A DNA stretch of 64,000 nucleotides, from NCBI RefSeq assembly GCF_041295575.1, contig NZ_CP160452.1, positions 1,240,001 through 1,304,000 on the forward strand, in the 5' to 3' direction. How positions within the stretch are numbered: position 1 is the stretch's first letter; each line of letters opens with the position of its first letter. The position numbers and the translations under genes are program-made. The notes under the pieces are model-generated. The model worked only from the letters and a program-made list of their open reading frames with translations. It ran no database searches and was not told where the DNA came from. Below are positions 42,623 through 51,871 of this stretch, piece after piece. Source of the stretch: Sporosarcina pasteurii. Lineage in GTDB: Bacteria > Bacillota > Bacilli > Bacillales_A > Planococcaceae.

Positions 42623-43165
42623 TCAACGCAGCGTAAACGTTGCAATGGCTTCGTATTTTGGCGATTTTTCTGGATGAATTGTAAATAATGAAAAAGAGGG
42701 GACGGAGATATCTATTGGATTGAACGGTTGTTTTTCAATGATTTGACTTTCCTGCGTTTTCCGCTTTTTGGCGATTGTGACATGCGGGACGAACCGATCC
42801 GTTTTTGGCATCCCTAACAAAGAGGGGATAGTTGCATTAATCTCTCGCTGTAATTTGGTCAGTGAATGATTATCGCTAACAGCTAAATAGACTACTCTAG
42901 GCCCGTTTTTTGCCCCGAAATAAGATAAGCCATTTATGGATAATGAAAGAGAAGCTGTCTTTTTGGCTATCTCAGCTAGCTGATTTTTCACAGCAGGAAG
43001 TTGCTGCTCTTCAACTGCACCTAAATAAAGCAATGTCACATGCAAATCCTCTTCATGAGTTAACACTTTATAAGTTTTATGTAAGGAATATTCTTTCTGA
43101 AACTCTTCGGCAATCTTCGCAACTTGCGTCGGGATGGGAATGCCTATGAAATAATGACGTTTCAA
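42623..43165 (-). CDS. thpR: RNA 2',3'-cyclic phosphodiesterase (2H family)
   Basis: A 180-residue LigT/ThpR-type protein with the two catalytic HxT/H motifs HVTLLYLG (about residue 43) and HVTIAKK (about residue 127). It starts RHYFIGIPIPTQVAK. It hydrolyses 2',3'-cyclic phosphate ends of RNA, and some members ligate tRNA halves in vitro. GAGGAGGC precedes the ATG. It is convergent with the metallopeptidase gene, 30 nt away. Confidence 0.88.
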   Translation of the reverse strand: MKRHYFIGIPIPTQVAKIAEEFQKEYSLHKTYKVLTHEEDLHVTLLYLGAVEEQQLPAVKNQLAEIAKKTASLSLSINGLSYFGAKNGPRVVYLAVSDNHSLTKLQREINATIPSLLGMPKTDRFVPHVTIAKKRKTQESQIIEKQPFNPIDISVPSFSLFTIHPEKSPKYEAIATFTLR

Positions 43166-43229
43166 CTGTTTAGCCTCCTCTATTTATATACTTAACTTAG
43201 TATCCCAATTAGTGTGGGAATTTAATCAT

Positions 43230-43269
43230 CATGAAAGTTTAAACCAACAAACTGTTTTAAACTTTCATG
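43230..43269. terminator. Perfect palindromic hairpin between thpR and the MBL gene
   Basis: A 14-bp perfect inverted repeat CATGAAAGTTTAAA / TTTAAACTTTCATG with a 12-nt loop lies 23 nt after the MBL stop codon. It may terminate the MBL transcript or be a small palindromic repeat. Confidence 0.5.
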
Positions 43270-43291
43270 GTGATTTGGAAACCTGTCATCA

Positions 43292-44107
43292 TTAACCTCT
43301 ATTTAAAAAAGCACGTACCATATGAACGGCCGACCATTCTGAGTTGGAAGCTGCGATTAAAGGGTAGTTTTTGGGGAAAAGTTCGGCGGTTACTTCGTAA
43401 ACATCTTTCCCTTCTTTCGCTAGAGCTAATGCTTTACCTTCCACCTCTTCTATATAATCGATTTTTAATTGAATCATCGCTTTGGGATTCTTAACAAGGC
43501 CAGCGTGAGAACAGTACATTTGTTCAAAGTCGTAGGTTAGGACTTTTTTTAATGAATCGAGTGTTGAAAGAATGTTCTCGTCTACTAGGACGAGTTTTAC
43601 TTTTGGCGTAATAAATAAATCGCCGGTGAATAATATCCCTTTTGATTGATTGTAAAAAGCGACATGGTCTTTTGCATGTCCCGGTGTTTCAATGACTTCC
43701 CATGTGTCATTTCGTGATTGAAATGTTTTGCCAAGCTGCTGTGATGTAAATGGCTCGACATCTCCCCAAATTTGTTTCCTGTAAACTGGGATACGTAGTG
43801 GTTGTTCAGTTAAGTGCGTTGACATTGGATGGATATAAATAGGTACCTTATACTGTTGTTGAATTAATGCGGCGTTGCCCGTATGATCCTCATGGAAATG
43901 AGTCAATACAACCTGGTCAAAATCACATATTTCAAAGAAAATGCTGAATTCATTTCTAAGTGACTGCGATCCTGTATCAATTAGCACCCCATCTACCACA
44001 TAGCTATATACAGACATCGTCGTACGCGGGATTGTAACCATACAATTTGCCATGAAAACTTCATTTTCTTGTGAAATTTCTCCTTTTGTTTCAATGAACG
44101 TATTCAT
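43292..44107 (-). CDS. MBL-fold metallo-hydrolase
   Basis: A 271-residue metallo-beta-lactamase-fold protein with the THFHEDHTGN metal motif (HxHxDH), the TPGHAKDH His and the FTGDLFITPK Asp. The last canonical His is in YCSHAGLV. It lacks the extra C-terminal domain of the paralogue at 37146. Glyoxalase II-like or lactonase activity is possible. The ATG is preceded by AAGGGGTGTG. It is followed on the same strand by the palindrome at 43230. Confidence 0.85.
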   Translation of the reverse strand: MNTFIETKGEISQENEVFMANCMVTIPRTTMSVYSYVVDGVLIDTGSQSLRNEFSIFFEICDFDQVVLTHFHEDHTGNAALIQQQYKVPIYIHPMSTHLTEQPLRIPVYRKQIWGDVEPFTSQQLGKTFQSRNDTWEVIETPGHAKDHVAFYNQSKGILFTGDLFITPKVKLVLVDENILSTLDSLKKVLTYDFEQMYCSHAGLVKNPKAMIQLKIDYIEEVEGKALALAKEGKDVYEVTAELFPKNYPLIAASNSEWSAVHMVRAFLNRG

Positions 44108-44171
44108 TATTCACACCCCTTACTGTAGTTTATCATGACATAAAGTGATTGAGTATTCACTCATTTAGAAA

Positions 44172-44579
44172 TTATTGATTTAATTTAAGGTCAATATTGA
44201 AGTGAACGATTTTCTGAATAAGTTCTTTCGGTAAAGGTTGTGCATGCGGAAGGTGAATCGTTCCTTTTGCATAATTAAAGTTTGCAAGTTCGTCTTCAAA
44301 CGCCTTAACCGCCGCCACCCCGACATGTAACCCGATATGTTTTTGTTGCATTGCAAAGTGAACAATATTGCCGTTCTGTACGTAAGTCGGCATATTCCAA
44401 CTGATTTTCTCCATTGCATTGGGTGCCGCTTGACGAATTAGTGTCCTAAGCTCTTGAAGTCGTGCTTGTCCCGTTTCAGGGAATTGATCAATATAATCGT
44501 CAACAGAATGAACAGCTATACAAGAATGTGGCTGGTTTTTCCTTTTGAAACTACGTTCACAACTGGGACATGTCCACAT
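44172..44579 (-). CDS. DUF1801 (YdhG-like) protein with zinc-ribbon-like N-terminus
   Basis: A 135-residue protein. The first 20 residues (CPSCERSFKRKNQPHSC) supply three Cys and one His, a likely zinc knuckle. Residues 25-130 form the YdhG/DUF1801 fold (VDDYIDQFPETGQARLQELRTLI, then ISWNMPTYVQNGNIVHFA and HIGLHVG). The family includes frataxin-like iron-handling YdhG, but the role of this domain combination is unknown. AGGAGGAG precedes the ATG. Confidence 0.8.
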   Translation of the reverse strand: MWTCPSCERSFKRKNQPHSCIAVHSVDDYIDQFPETGQARLQELRTLIRQAAPNAMEKISWNMPTYVQNGNIVHFAMQQKHIGLHVGVAAVKAFEDELANFNYAKGTIHLPHAQPLPKELIQKIVHFNIDLKLNQ

Positions 44580-44753
44580 ACAAATCTCCTCCTACAAAAT
44601 AATGATAAGTCGACATGATTGTATCACAACCACATGGATGAAATAATAAAATGGGAATTCTTGACGGTTTGCCTATTAATTGATAGTCTAACCCCATTAT
44701 CAGGAGGAAAAATGTTTGGTTTACAATGCTAGCTAAATTTTGGAGGGGGTCCT

Positions 44754-45878
44754 TTGAAATTATTTCAGAATCAATATAAACAGTTCATATTGTATGTTGG
44801 ATTAGCGATTGTTTGTATCGCTTCATTTATATTTGTCTTTAACAACGCCTCATTTTACGATCGCCCAATTGCCAAAGTAGTAGGGGCGGAGATAATCGAT
44901 GAGAGGCAAGTAACTGATTTTAGAAATAATATAGATAAGCTATTTACTCAACATCTCGTGGCTGAGATGAGAAATGGGAAGGAAAAAGGACAGCGAATTG
45001 AACTGATCAATGAATATTCATATTCGGGTGCGTATGATCAAAAATATAAGGTAGGCAATGAATTATTTATATTACTCGATAAAAGTACGTCAAATAACGA
45101 TATGCTGAGCGGGACGATTAAAGACGTGAAACGGGACAAGTATCTCGTTATCATTTGTTGGGTTTTCATTTTTACATTACTCATTGTTGGTAAGAGGCAG
45201 GGGCTATTTTCTGTCATCAGTTTAATCATCAATGCGGCATTATTATCTTTCGCATTAGACGTATACGTAAATAATTCATCGATTAGTTTAGTGGTGATAT
45301 GTGGTGTGACCGCTATTTTATTCACTGTTATTTCTTTGTTTCTTGTCAACGGTATTAATGAAAAAACGTATGCTGCGATTATCGCCACATTAATCGGTAC
45401 ATTCGCTTCGCTTTTAATTACATATTTTGTCATTTGGATTACCGCGGAAAATGGACTTCGTTATGAAGAAATGCAGTTTATTTCGAGACCGTACCAAATG
45501 GTCTTCATGGCGGGTTTGTTTGTCGGTTCACTTGGTGCAGTGATGGACATTGCGATTACGATGTCCGCTTCAATCTTTGAAATATACGAGAAAAATCCAG
45601 ATGTCACTTCAAAAGCATTACAAAAATCGGGGATGGAAATTGGGAAGGACGTTATGGGAACGATGACAAGTATTTTGTTTTTTGTTTATATAAGTGGTTC
45701 GCTTCCCATGTTAATTTTATATTTGAAAAATGCCGCACCGTTAGGATTTACGTTGTCCATGAATCTTTCCTTAGAACTAGCGAGAGCATTAGCAGGAGGG
45801 ATTGGCATCGTACTCACGATACCAATTGGACTTTATACGGCGATACTTTTCGTTAATCGAAAGAGGGCACGCTTATGA
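44754..45878 (+). CDS. YibE/F-family membrane protein 1
   Basis: A 374-residue protein with one N-terminal membrane helix, an extracytoplasmic beta-rich domain of about 90 residues (EIIDERQVTDF ... LDKSTSNNDML) and about seven C-terminal helices. The family motif GSLGAVMDIAITMSASIFEI is present. TTG at 44754 has GGAGGGGG upstream. The gene overlaps the second YibE/F gene by 4 bp. Family function is unproven; transport or envelope roles are suggested. Confidence 0.82.
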   Translation: MKLFQNQYKQFILYVGLAIVCIASFIFVFNNASFYDRPIAKVVGAEIIDERQVTDFRNNIDKLFTQHLVAEMRNGKEKGQRIELINEYSYSGAYDQKYKVGNELFILLDKSTSNNDMLSGTIKDVKRDKYLVIICWVFIFTLLIVGKRQGLFSVISLIINAALLSFALDVYVNNSSISLVVICGVTAILFTVISLFLVNGINEKTYAAIIATLIGTFASLLITYFVIWITAENGLRYEEMQFISRPYQMVFMAGLFVGSLGAVMDIAITMSASIFEIYEKNPDVTSKALQKSGMEIGKDVMGTMTSILFFVYISGSLPMLILYLKNAAPLGFTLSMNLSLELARALAGGIGIVLTIPIGLYTAILFVNRKRARL

Positions 45879-46639
45879 ATGTTTTAGTTGTATTGGCAAT
45901 GATTTTATTTGGATTGATGGTGCTTGTTGGTGGTAAAAAAGGGGTTAAATCTTTTATTTCTTTGTTTATCAATTTCGGGGTTATTTTAGTGATGGTTTTC
46001 TTTATGATGGATCCAAATACAAATCCCATTATATTAACGTTGATGGCTTGTATCAGCATCGTTTGTGTCAATCTATTTTATGTTAATGAAGTGAACGGTA
46101 AGACGAAAATGGCGTTCGTTTCAACGATTGTCACGCTCATAGTTTTATTTTTGTTCATTTATTTCATCACGAGTTCTGCGATGATCCAAGGGTTTGGCGA
46201 AGAAGAAATTGTCGAGTTAGCACCGTTTTCGTTGTTAATTGGCATCGATTTTGTGAAAATTAGTGTCTCCATTGTCATCATCAGTACAGTTGGAGCCATT
46301 ACAGACGTTGCAATCGCTATCTCCTCACCGATGCGTGAATTGAAAGTTCATAATCCGAACATGAGTCGGAAAGATTTGTTTACATCGGGCATGCGCATAG
46401 GCCGAGATATTTTAGGAACGGATACGAATACGTTATTTTTTGCTTTTATTGGCGGTTATTTAGCGCTTATCCTATTGTTTAAAGATTTATCGTACTCCAT
46501 TGGTGAAATTGTTAATTCAAAAATATTTGTCGCCGAAATTGTTACAATCTTGTGCGCTAGTATCGGCATCGCGATCATCATTCCAATTACTTCATGGATT
46601 AATGCTACGTATTTAACGAGTAAAAGTTATAAGCCTTGA
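45875..46639 (+). CDS. YibE/F-family membrane protein 2
   Basis: A 254-residue paralogue of the preceding gene lacking the extracytoplasmic domain. It carries the matching motif STVGAITDVAIAISSPMREL and the RIGRDILGTDTNTLFFAFIGG segment. The ATG overlaps the upstream stop (ATGA), so the two are made together and probably form one complex. A terminator follows 5 nt after the stop. Confidence 0.82.
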   Translation: MNVLVVLAMILFGLMVLVGGKKGVKSFISLFINFGVILVMVFFMMDPNTNPIILTLMACISIVCVNLFYVNEVNGKTKMAFVSTIVTLIVLFLFIYFITSSAMIQGFGEEEIVELAPFSLLIGIDFVKISVSIVIISTVGAITDVAIAISSPMRELKVHNPNMSRKDLFTSGMRIGRDILGTDTNTLFFAFIGGYLALILLFKDLSYSIGEIVNSKIFVAEIVTILCASIGIAIIIPITSWINATYLTSKSYKP

Positions 46640-46643
46640 AAAC

Positions 46644-46688
46644 AATCCCCCCGTTTATCGTTCAACTCCGATAGATGGGGGATTTCTT
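46644..46688 (+). terminator. Terminator after the YibE/F pair
   Basis: Stem AATCCCCCC-GTTTATCG / CGATAGAT-GGGGGATT followed by TCTTTT. Confidence 0.85.
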
Positions 46689-46777
46689 TTAGAATACAGG
46701 AAAACAATTATTTATGATTGTAATTAAGAACCATTGCCTTTTCATATCTTTATAAAAAGATATGAAGAGGTGAAGGG

Positions 46778-47176
46778 ATGTTTATGAAAAAAGGATGTTT
46801 GACGATAATTGCGTTATTGGTCGTGGTACTTGCTTTATTTCCTATCCTGTCAAACGTCGACGATTTTAAAAGTATGGTGACGAGACATACATCAGTTTTT
46901 TTATCGGAAGAAAGGCAACTCAAGGTGTTTGAGGAATCTTTAATCGAAGATGGGGGATTTTTTGATCAGGTGAGTAAAAAAATAAGCGAACAAGGGTATG
47001 AACATATTATGCAAGGTATGGTGTATTCCAAAGAAGATATTCGTATTGAGGTTTTATTAACCAATACCGAAGCTTCTGATGAAGTGAGGAAGGAAATAGT
47101 AGCCATGTTTAATGAAACGGTAATAAAAAATAAAATGGAGCCGTCCATTTTTGAAGTGAAAGTTCGTGCAGAATAG
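46778..47176 (+). CDS. Membrane-anchored hypothetical protein
   Basis: A 132-residue protein with one N-terminal membrane helix (LTIIALLVVVLALFPIL) and a small extracytoplasmic domain of helix-strand-strand pattern that ends in basic residues. No family is recognised. AGAGGTGAAGGG precedes the ATG at 46778; another ATG two codons later is possible. A palindrome CATATCTT / AAGATATG (46743-46764) sits just upstream and may be an operator or promoter feature. Confidence 0.6.
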   Translation: MFMKKGCLTIIALLVVVLALFPILSNVDDFKSMVTRHTSVFLSEERQLKVFEESLIEDGGFFDQVSKKISEQGYEHIMQGMVYSKEDIRIEVLLTNTEASDEVRKEIVAMFNETVIKNKMEPSIFEVKVRAE

Positions 47177-47224
47177 CTTATGAACACTGGAAAGGCCGGC
47201 TCCAAGAGTTTTTTATTTCAAGTG

Positions 47225-47773
47225 TTATCTTTTTGAATCTAAATATCGATAAAGTGTTGATTTGCTGATGCCTGTTTCTTCTTTAATTTGATGAAGTGTA
47301 TATTGTTTGCTGTGATACATAGCAAAAGCTCTATTCAAGTTATCGTCTGATTTTCTCGGTCGCCCGATTGTTTTTCCGCGCTGTTTTGCTGCTTGAATCG
47401 CGAATGTAGACGTATGACTTAAAAAAGCTGATTGTAATTCGGTGAAAAATTCAGCCCATGTAAGGATAGAGCCTTCTGTGATGTACTGATTCGTGATTTG
47501 TTCATCAAGGAAATGGATTGTAATTTCATCACGTTTTGCAAGTCGTAAAATATCTAAGAAATGATGTAATGAGTCCGCGAGTGTTTCAATGTTTTGGACA
47601 AACAGTTTATCGCCTTTTTGGATTGACATGAATAGGTTTTCGAGTTCAGTTCTTTTTTTTGCAAAGGCATGAGATTCCGTAAATAATTGATTAATTTCAA
47701 TAGATAATAATTGTTTTTGCATAAGCGGGTCTTGAACGATTGGGCGCATGTATCCGTAATTCAATTTTTTCAC
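47225..47773 (-). CDS. Serine-recombinase homologue lacking catalytic residues
   Basis: A 182-residue protein colinear with Hin/resolvase-type recombinases: N-terminal fold (NYGYMRPIVQD ...), a central helix, then the C-terminal GRPRKSDD linker and HTH (YTLHQIKEETGISKSTLYRYL). The active-site pattern YxRVS is replaced by YMRPI (position 12 is Ile, not Ser). The usual LDRLGRS reads IETLADS, losing the Asp and both Arg. It therefore should not cut DNA but may still bind it, perhaps as a regulator of the divergent sulP operon 81 bp away. No inverted repeats or IS remains were seen around it. Confidence 0.75.
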   Translation of the reverse strand: MKKLNYGYMRPIVQDPLMQKQLLSIEINQLFTESHAFAKKRTELENLFMSIQKGDKLFVQNIETLADSLHHFLDILRLAKRDEITIHFLDEQITNQYITEGSILTWAEFFTELQSAFLSHTSTFAIQAAKQRGKTIGRPRKSDDNLNRAFAMYHSKQYTLHQIKEETGISKSTLYRYLDSKR

Positions 47774-47854
47774 TCCTTTGTTCCCAAAAGCCTTTAGTTT
47801 TGGGAGGGAAGATGATATGATAACTACATTATATCACTATAAAGGAGATTTTCT

Positions 47855-49264
47855 ATGCAGACATTTAAACATGAGTGGTTTGGGAATATTCGCGCTGATA
47901 TTTTAGCGGGGATTGTAGTTGGACTGGCTCTTATTCCTGAAGCATTGGCTTTTGCATTTATCGCTGGGGTTGACCCACGCGTTACACTATATGCATCATT
48001 TACAATTGCTGTCATCATTGCATTTGTTGGGGGAAGACCAGGAATGGTTTCAGCCGCGACAGGTGCTATGGCCTTAGTCGTCGTTAGTTTAGTCGCTGAA
48101 CACGGTTTACAGTATTTATTGGCCGCAACAATTTTGACTGGAATTATCCAATTCCTACTTGGAATATTCGGGGTCGCGAATTTAATGCGATTTATTCCTA
48201 ATTCCGTCATGCTAGGCTTCGTAAATGCGCTCGGCATTATGATATTTCTCGCGCAAATGCCTTATTTAATCGGTGGAAGTATGATGACGTATATTTTTGC
48301 GGTTGTAACGCTTATTCTAGTGTACGCAATACCGCGCTTTTTTACACTAATACCGGCGCCGTTACTTGCAATTATCATTATGACGGTCATCGCCTTTTTA
48401 AGTGGAGTCAATTTGCAAACAATCGGTGATTTAGGAACAATGCCGTCTACGTTACCGGTGTTTTTCTTACCAGATATTCCATTGAATTTTGAAACGTTGA
48501 AAATTATCTTGCCATATTCATTAGCATTAGCGATTGTCGGGTTGTTAGAATCTTTATTAACCGCGCAAGTACTAGACGATATGACAGATACACCAAGTAA
48601 CAAAAACAAAGAGGCTCGTGGACAAGGGATTGCGAATTTCATCAATGGATTTTTTGGTGGATTAGCTGGTTGTGCATTAATCGGCCAATCTGTCATTAAT
48701 GCAAAATCTGGTGGTCGTGGTCGACTATCAACATTTGTCGCAGGTGCGTTTCTAATGTTCCTGATTATTGTGCTAGGTGATGTTGTCATCGATATACCAA
48801 TGCCAGTACTAGTTGGTGTGATGATTATGGTAAGTGCGACAACGTTTAATTGGAGTTCGTTTAAGTTTCTAAAACAAGCCCCAAAATCAGAATCGATTGT
48901 CATGCTCGTTACTGTAGCGATTATTTTATATACCCACAACTTAGCAATTGGCGTTATTTTAGGCGTTATTTTAAGTTCTCTATTTTTCGTAGCTCGTATC
49001 TCTAGAGTGGTAGTTTCAGAGGAAAACGGGTATTATAGAGTAAAGGGACCCTTGTTTTTCGCCTCAACGACGAAATTTATCCAGTCGTTTGAGCATATAG
49101 ATGGTAATAAAATTACGATTGACTTTGAAGACAGTCAAATTTGGGATGAATCGGCAGTTGGTGCGATTTTGAAAGTGCGACAAAAACTTGAACAAAAAGG
49201 CATCGATGTACAAATTTCAGGATTAAATTCTTCAAGTCAAGAACTGTATAAACAACTCATGTAG
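47855..49264 (+). CDS. SulP-family anion transporter with STAS domain
   Basis: A 469-residue membrane protein. It starts directly in the transport domain (GNIRADILAGIVVGLALIPEALAFAFIAG) with about 12 helices, then carries a short STAS domain at about residues 395-469 (ITIDFEDSQIWDESAVGAIL). SulP proteins move sulfate, bicarbonate or other anions. Bicarbonate is common for this short type, but the substrate is not decided by sequence. AAAGGAG precedes the ATG. usp follows after 12 nt, a pairing often seen for SulP genes. Confidence 0.88.
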   Translation: MQTFKHEWFGNIRADILAGIVVGLALIPEALAFAFIAGVDPRVTLYASFTIAVIIAFVGGRPGMVSAATGAMALVVVSLVAEHGLQYLLAATILTGIIQFLLGIFGVANLMRFIPNSVMLGFVNALGIMIFLAQMPYLIGGSMMTYIFAVVTLILVYAIPRFFTLIPAPLLAIIIMTVIAFLSGVNLQTIGDLGTMPSTLPVFFLPDIPLNFETLKIILPYSLALAIVGLLESLLTAQVLDDMTDTPSNKNKEARGQGIANFINGFFGGLAGCALIGQSVINAKSGGRGRLSTFVAGAFLMFLIIVLGDVVIDIPMPVLVGVMIMVSATTFNWSSFKFLKQAPKSESIVMLVTVAIILYTHNLAIGVILGVILSSLFFVARISRVVVSEENGYYRVKGPLFFASTTKFIQSFEHIDGNKITIDFEDSQIWDESAVGAILKVRQKLEQKGIDVQISGLNSSSQELYKQLM

Positions 49265-49276
49265 GGAGGGGTTTAA

Positions 49277-49690
49277 ATGAAAGTTGCAGTTGCAGTTGAC
49301 GGTTCGGATAATGCGATGCGTGCTGCAAAACATGCGATTATGCTCGCCACATATTTACCAGATACAAGTTTAGAAGTCATTATGGTGATTGATCTAGACA
49401 AGGTGAAGGATGAGTATTTATTAACCCAAAGTGCTGAAAGTTTAAGGTTGAAGCGAGAACGAAAAGTACACCCTATAATTGAATTAGCCAGCAAGCAACA
49501 GATTGATGTTGAAACAACAATATTAAAAGGAAAACCGAGTCAAGAAATTATTCAATATGTGAATAAAAATGCGATTGATCAGCTTGTCGTAGGTAGCCGA
49601 GGTCTCAATTCATTCCAAGAAATGATTGTGGGCAGTGTGAGTCATCGGGTGATGAAGTATGTGAAGTGCCCTGTAACGATTGTTAAGTAG
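49277..49690 (+). CDS. Universal stress protein, UspA family
   Basis: A 137-residue single-domain protein with the N-terminal VAVDGSDNAMRAAKHA strand-helix and the C-terminal ATP-binding pattern VVGSRGLNSFQEMIVGSVSHRVMKYVKCPVTIV (GSxGxx-GSVSxxV). It is a cytoplasmic nucleotide-binding protein, probably tuning the SulP transporter with which it is co-transcribed. GGAGGGG precedes the ATG, 12 nt after the sulP stop. A strong terminator follows. Confidence 0.9.
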   Translation: MKVAVAVDGSDNAMRAAKHAIMLATYLPDTSLEVIMVIDLDKVKDEYLLTQSAESLRLKRERKVHPIIELASKQQIDVETTILKGKPSQEIIQYVNKNAIDQLVVGSRGLNSFQEMIVGSVSHRVMKYVKCPVTIVK

Positions 49691-49744
49691 TGCGGGGAGC
49701 CGTGCAAGATACTTACGGACAATGAGTTATTAAAGTATAGAATA

Positions 49745-49793
49745 AAAGGAGAAGCTACAGAACATTAAATGTTCGGTTAGCTTCTCCTTTTTG
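49745..49793 (+). terminator. Terminator after usp
   Basis: AAAGGAGAAGCTA / TTAGCTTCTCCTTT long stem with an inner GAACAT / ATGTTC helix, followed by TTTTTG. Confidence 0.9.
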
Positions 49794-49854
49794 TTTAATT
49801 AAATGCTTAATTAAACAGGCATAGGACCTTCCCAAATAACATTGCAATATGAGT

Positions 49855-49958
49855 ATGTGGATGATATTATGGATTTTATTATTATCGGTCGGAGGCTTTA
49901 TTAAAATGCAGTCTATCAGAATCCGGATGACATCCAAGTCAATGAGCTAATTGAATAG
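49855..49958 (+). pseudogene. Possible decayed small membrane-protein gene
   Basis: The frame from ATG at 49855 reads MWMILWILLLSVGGF, a good membrane helix. The other frame then reads AVYQNPDDIQVNELIE, followed by TAG and LHKLYLSR. One frameshift and a TAG replacing a sense codon would join these into a bitopic small protein. No family recognised and no strong ribosome binding site; interpretation is tentative. Confidence 0.3.
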
Positions 49959-50024
49959 TTGCACAAGCTCTATTTGTCTAGAGCATTCGGGATAGGTATG
50001 CCTTTTATAAGCCCATATGTAAAC

Positions 50025-50052
50025 AGAGAGAGAGGCTCTTCTCTCTTTTTTT
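50025..50052 (+). terminator. Second terminator-like hairpin
   Basis: AGAGAGAGAG / CTCTTCTCTCT stem followed by TTTTTTT. Confidence 0.6.
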
Positions 50053-50175
50053 GTTGTTCTCTTTTATTTTAGCAGAATAACTTAAAAGATATAGGATGGG
50101 TATGCACTTTTCCGATTACTTCTGTACTAGCAAGCACATGATAAAGAAATATAAACAAAAGGAGAACTATCCTAT

Positions 50176-51660
50176 ATGAAAGAACAATCAACTGGAACAA
50201 AGGAATACGAATTTCTTGCCGACAATCCGAATGTGAAAGTATTACCAATTATGCTATCCCTTATAATTGGGGCATTTTTCGCGATTTTAAATGAAACACT
50301 TTTAAATATTGCACTCATCACACTTATGGAAGAGTTCGGTATTTCATTAACCACAGTGCAGTGGATGGCAACTGGTTTTATGCTTGTTATGGGTGTCGTC
50401 ATTCCTGTTTCGGCTTTATTATTACAATGGTTTACAACGAGACAATTATTTTTAAGTACAATGATAATCTTTACAATTGGTACGATGATTAGTGCATCGG
50501 CACCGACTTTTTCAATTTTATTAATCGGGCGGTTAATTCAAGCGGTCGGGACTGGGTTGTTAATGCCGATTATATTTAATGTTTTTTTATTAATCTTCCC
50601 GCCCGAGCGACGAGGAAAAGTGATGGGGATGGTTGGTCTTGTCATTATGTTTGCGCCTGCAATTGGGCCGACACTTTCCGGAGTCATCGTTGAATATTTA
50701 GGGTGGCGTTATTTATTTATCACAGTCATTCCCTTTGCTTTATTTTCTATCGCGTTTGCTTATAAGTTTTTAGTGAATGTATCTGAAGTGACAAAACCAA
50801 AAATTGATATTATTTCTATTGTCTTTTCTACAATAGGTTTTGGGTCTACTGTATATGGCTTTAGTGCCGCTGGAGAAAGTGCGGACGGTTTTCTAAGTAT
50901 GAATGTTTTAATTGCGATTATTGCTGGTGTAATAGGGATTGTATTATTTGTTTTGAGACAACTTAAATTGGAGGAGCCTGTTATGGATTTACGGGTCTTT
51001 AAATATCCGATGTATACCCATGCAGTGTTTATGTTTTTAATCATTATTATGACCATGTTTGCTTCGGAAATTATTTTACCGATGTTTATGCAAGGGCCGT
51101 TAGCGTTAACAGCGGCAACAGCGGGATTAGTCTTGCTACCGGGTAGTCTTTTGAATGGAATTATGTCACCGTTTATGGGCCATCTTTTTGATAAATTTGG
51201 ACCGCGTGTATTGATGATTCCCGCTACACTTGTCTTAAGTGGAACAATGTTCATGATGAGTAGATTGACAGCAGAGACATCTTTATGGGTGATTATAGTT
51301 GGTTATATATTAATTATGTTAAGTGTTTCAGCAATTATGATGCCTGCAGAAACAAACGGGCTCAACCAACTGCCTAAAAGACTTTATCCTCATGGAACTG
51401 CAGTCATGTCAACACTACAGCCAGTTGGTGGTGCCATCGGTGTATCGGTATTTATCAGCATATTGAATGCAAGACAGCTTAGTTTTTTACAACAATCGAA
51501 CACACCAAGTGATCCGGCTACAATAAGTGAGGCGATGGTGGCGGGTGTTGAGTTGGTTTATTTCATAGCCTTTGCAATGACCATTGTCGCAGTGATTTTA
51601 GCCTTTACTGTTTATCGGGCGAAACCACAAGAGGATGTACAGGTACAAAAAGAAGGATAA
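50176..51660 (+). CDS. MFS DHA2 (EmrB/QacA-type) drug:H+ antiporter
   Basis: A 494-residue, 14-helix exporter. It carries the DHA2 motif LNETLLNIALITLMEEF at helix 1, the RLIQAVGTGLLMPI motif in helix 4, and motif C (GLVIMFAPAIGPTLSGVIVEYLGWR) in helix 5. It is a proton-driven exporter of drugs or toxic organics. AAAAGGAG precedes the ATG. No adjacent TetR/MarR repressor gene is visible. A terminator follows directly. Confidence 0.88.
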   Translation: MKEQSTGTKEYEFLADNPNVKVLPIMLSLIIGAFFAILNETLLNIALITLMEEFGISLTTVQWMATGFMLVMGVVIPVSALLLQWFTTRQLFLSTMIIFTIGTMISASAPTFSILLIGRLIQAVGTGLLMPIIFNVFLLIFPPERRGKVMGMVGLVIMFAPAIGPTLSGVIVEYLGWRYLFITVIPFALFSIAFAYKFLVNVSEVTKPKIDIISIVFSTIGFGSTVYGFSAAGESADGFLSMNVLIAIIAGVIGIVLFVLRQLKLEEPVMDLRVFKYPMYTHAVFMFLIIIMTMFASEIILPMFMQGPLALTAATAGLVLLPGSLLNGIMSPFMGHLFDKFGPRVLMIPATLVLSGTMFMMSRLTAETSLWVIIVGYILIMLSVSAIMMPAETNGLNQLPKRLYPHGTAVMSTLQPVGGAIGVSVFISILNARQLSFLQQSNTPSDPATISEAMVAGVELVYFIAFAMTIVAVILAFTVYRAKPQEDVQVQKEG

Positions 51661-51673
51661 ATAATATGTGAAA

Positions 51674-51707
51674 AAAATGCCGTTCCAGTATTTGGGGTGG
51701 CATTTTT
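51674..51707 (+). terminator. Terminator after the exporter
   Basis: AAATGCCGTTCC / GGGGTGGCATTT stem with a 7-nt loop followed by TT and T-rich sequence. Confidence 0.85.
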
Positions 51708-51871
51708 GTATCCTTTTTTAACGTACCACACTATATAGAGGGTGAAGGTTTTTATTCTATAAATATGGAGTTGTCAAAACTTACGGGCAATTCATATGCG
51801 ATTTTTTTTGTGTCGCGCCTGGACAACGATCATTGGGCTTACATTTTATATGTAAAAAGGAGGATTTAAAA

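Larger units (their letters stand above)
49691..50175. other. Gap with terminators and a decayed small ORF
   Basis: The 0.49-kb gap holds the usp terminator, a broken small ORF candidate (49855-49958) and a second terminator-like hairpin (50025-50052). The remaining sequence before the exporter shows only its ribosome binding site (AAAAGGAGAA). Confidence 0.55.

Noticed and set aside
47225..47773. Active invertase or IS resolvase with an invertible segment
   Set aside because: Catalytic residues are replaced and no flanking inverted repeats or transposase remains were found.
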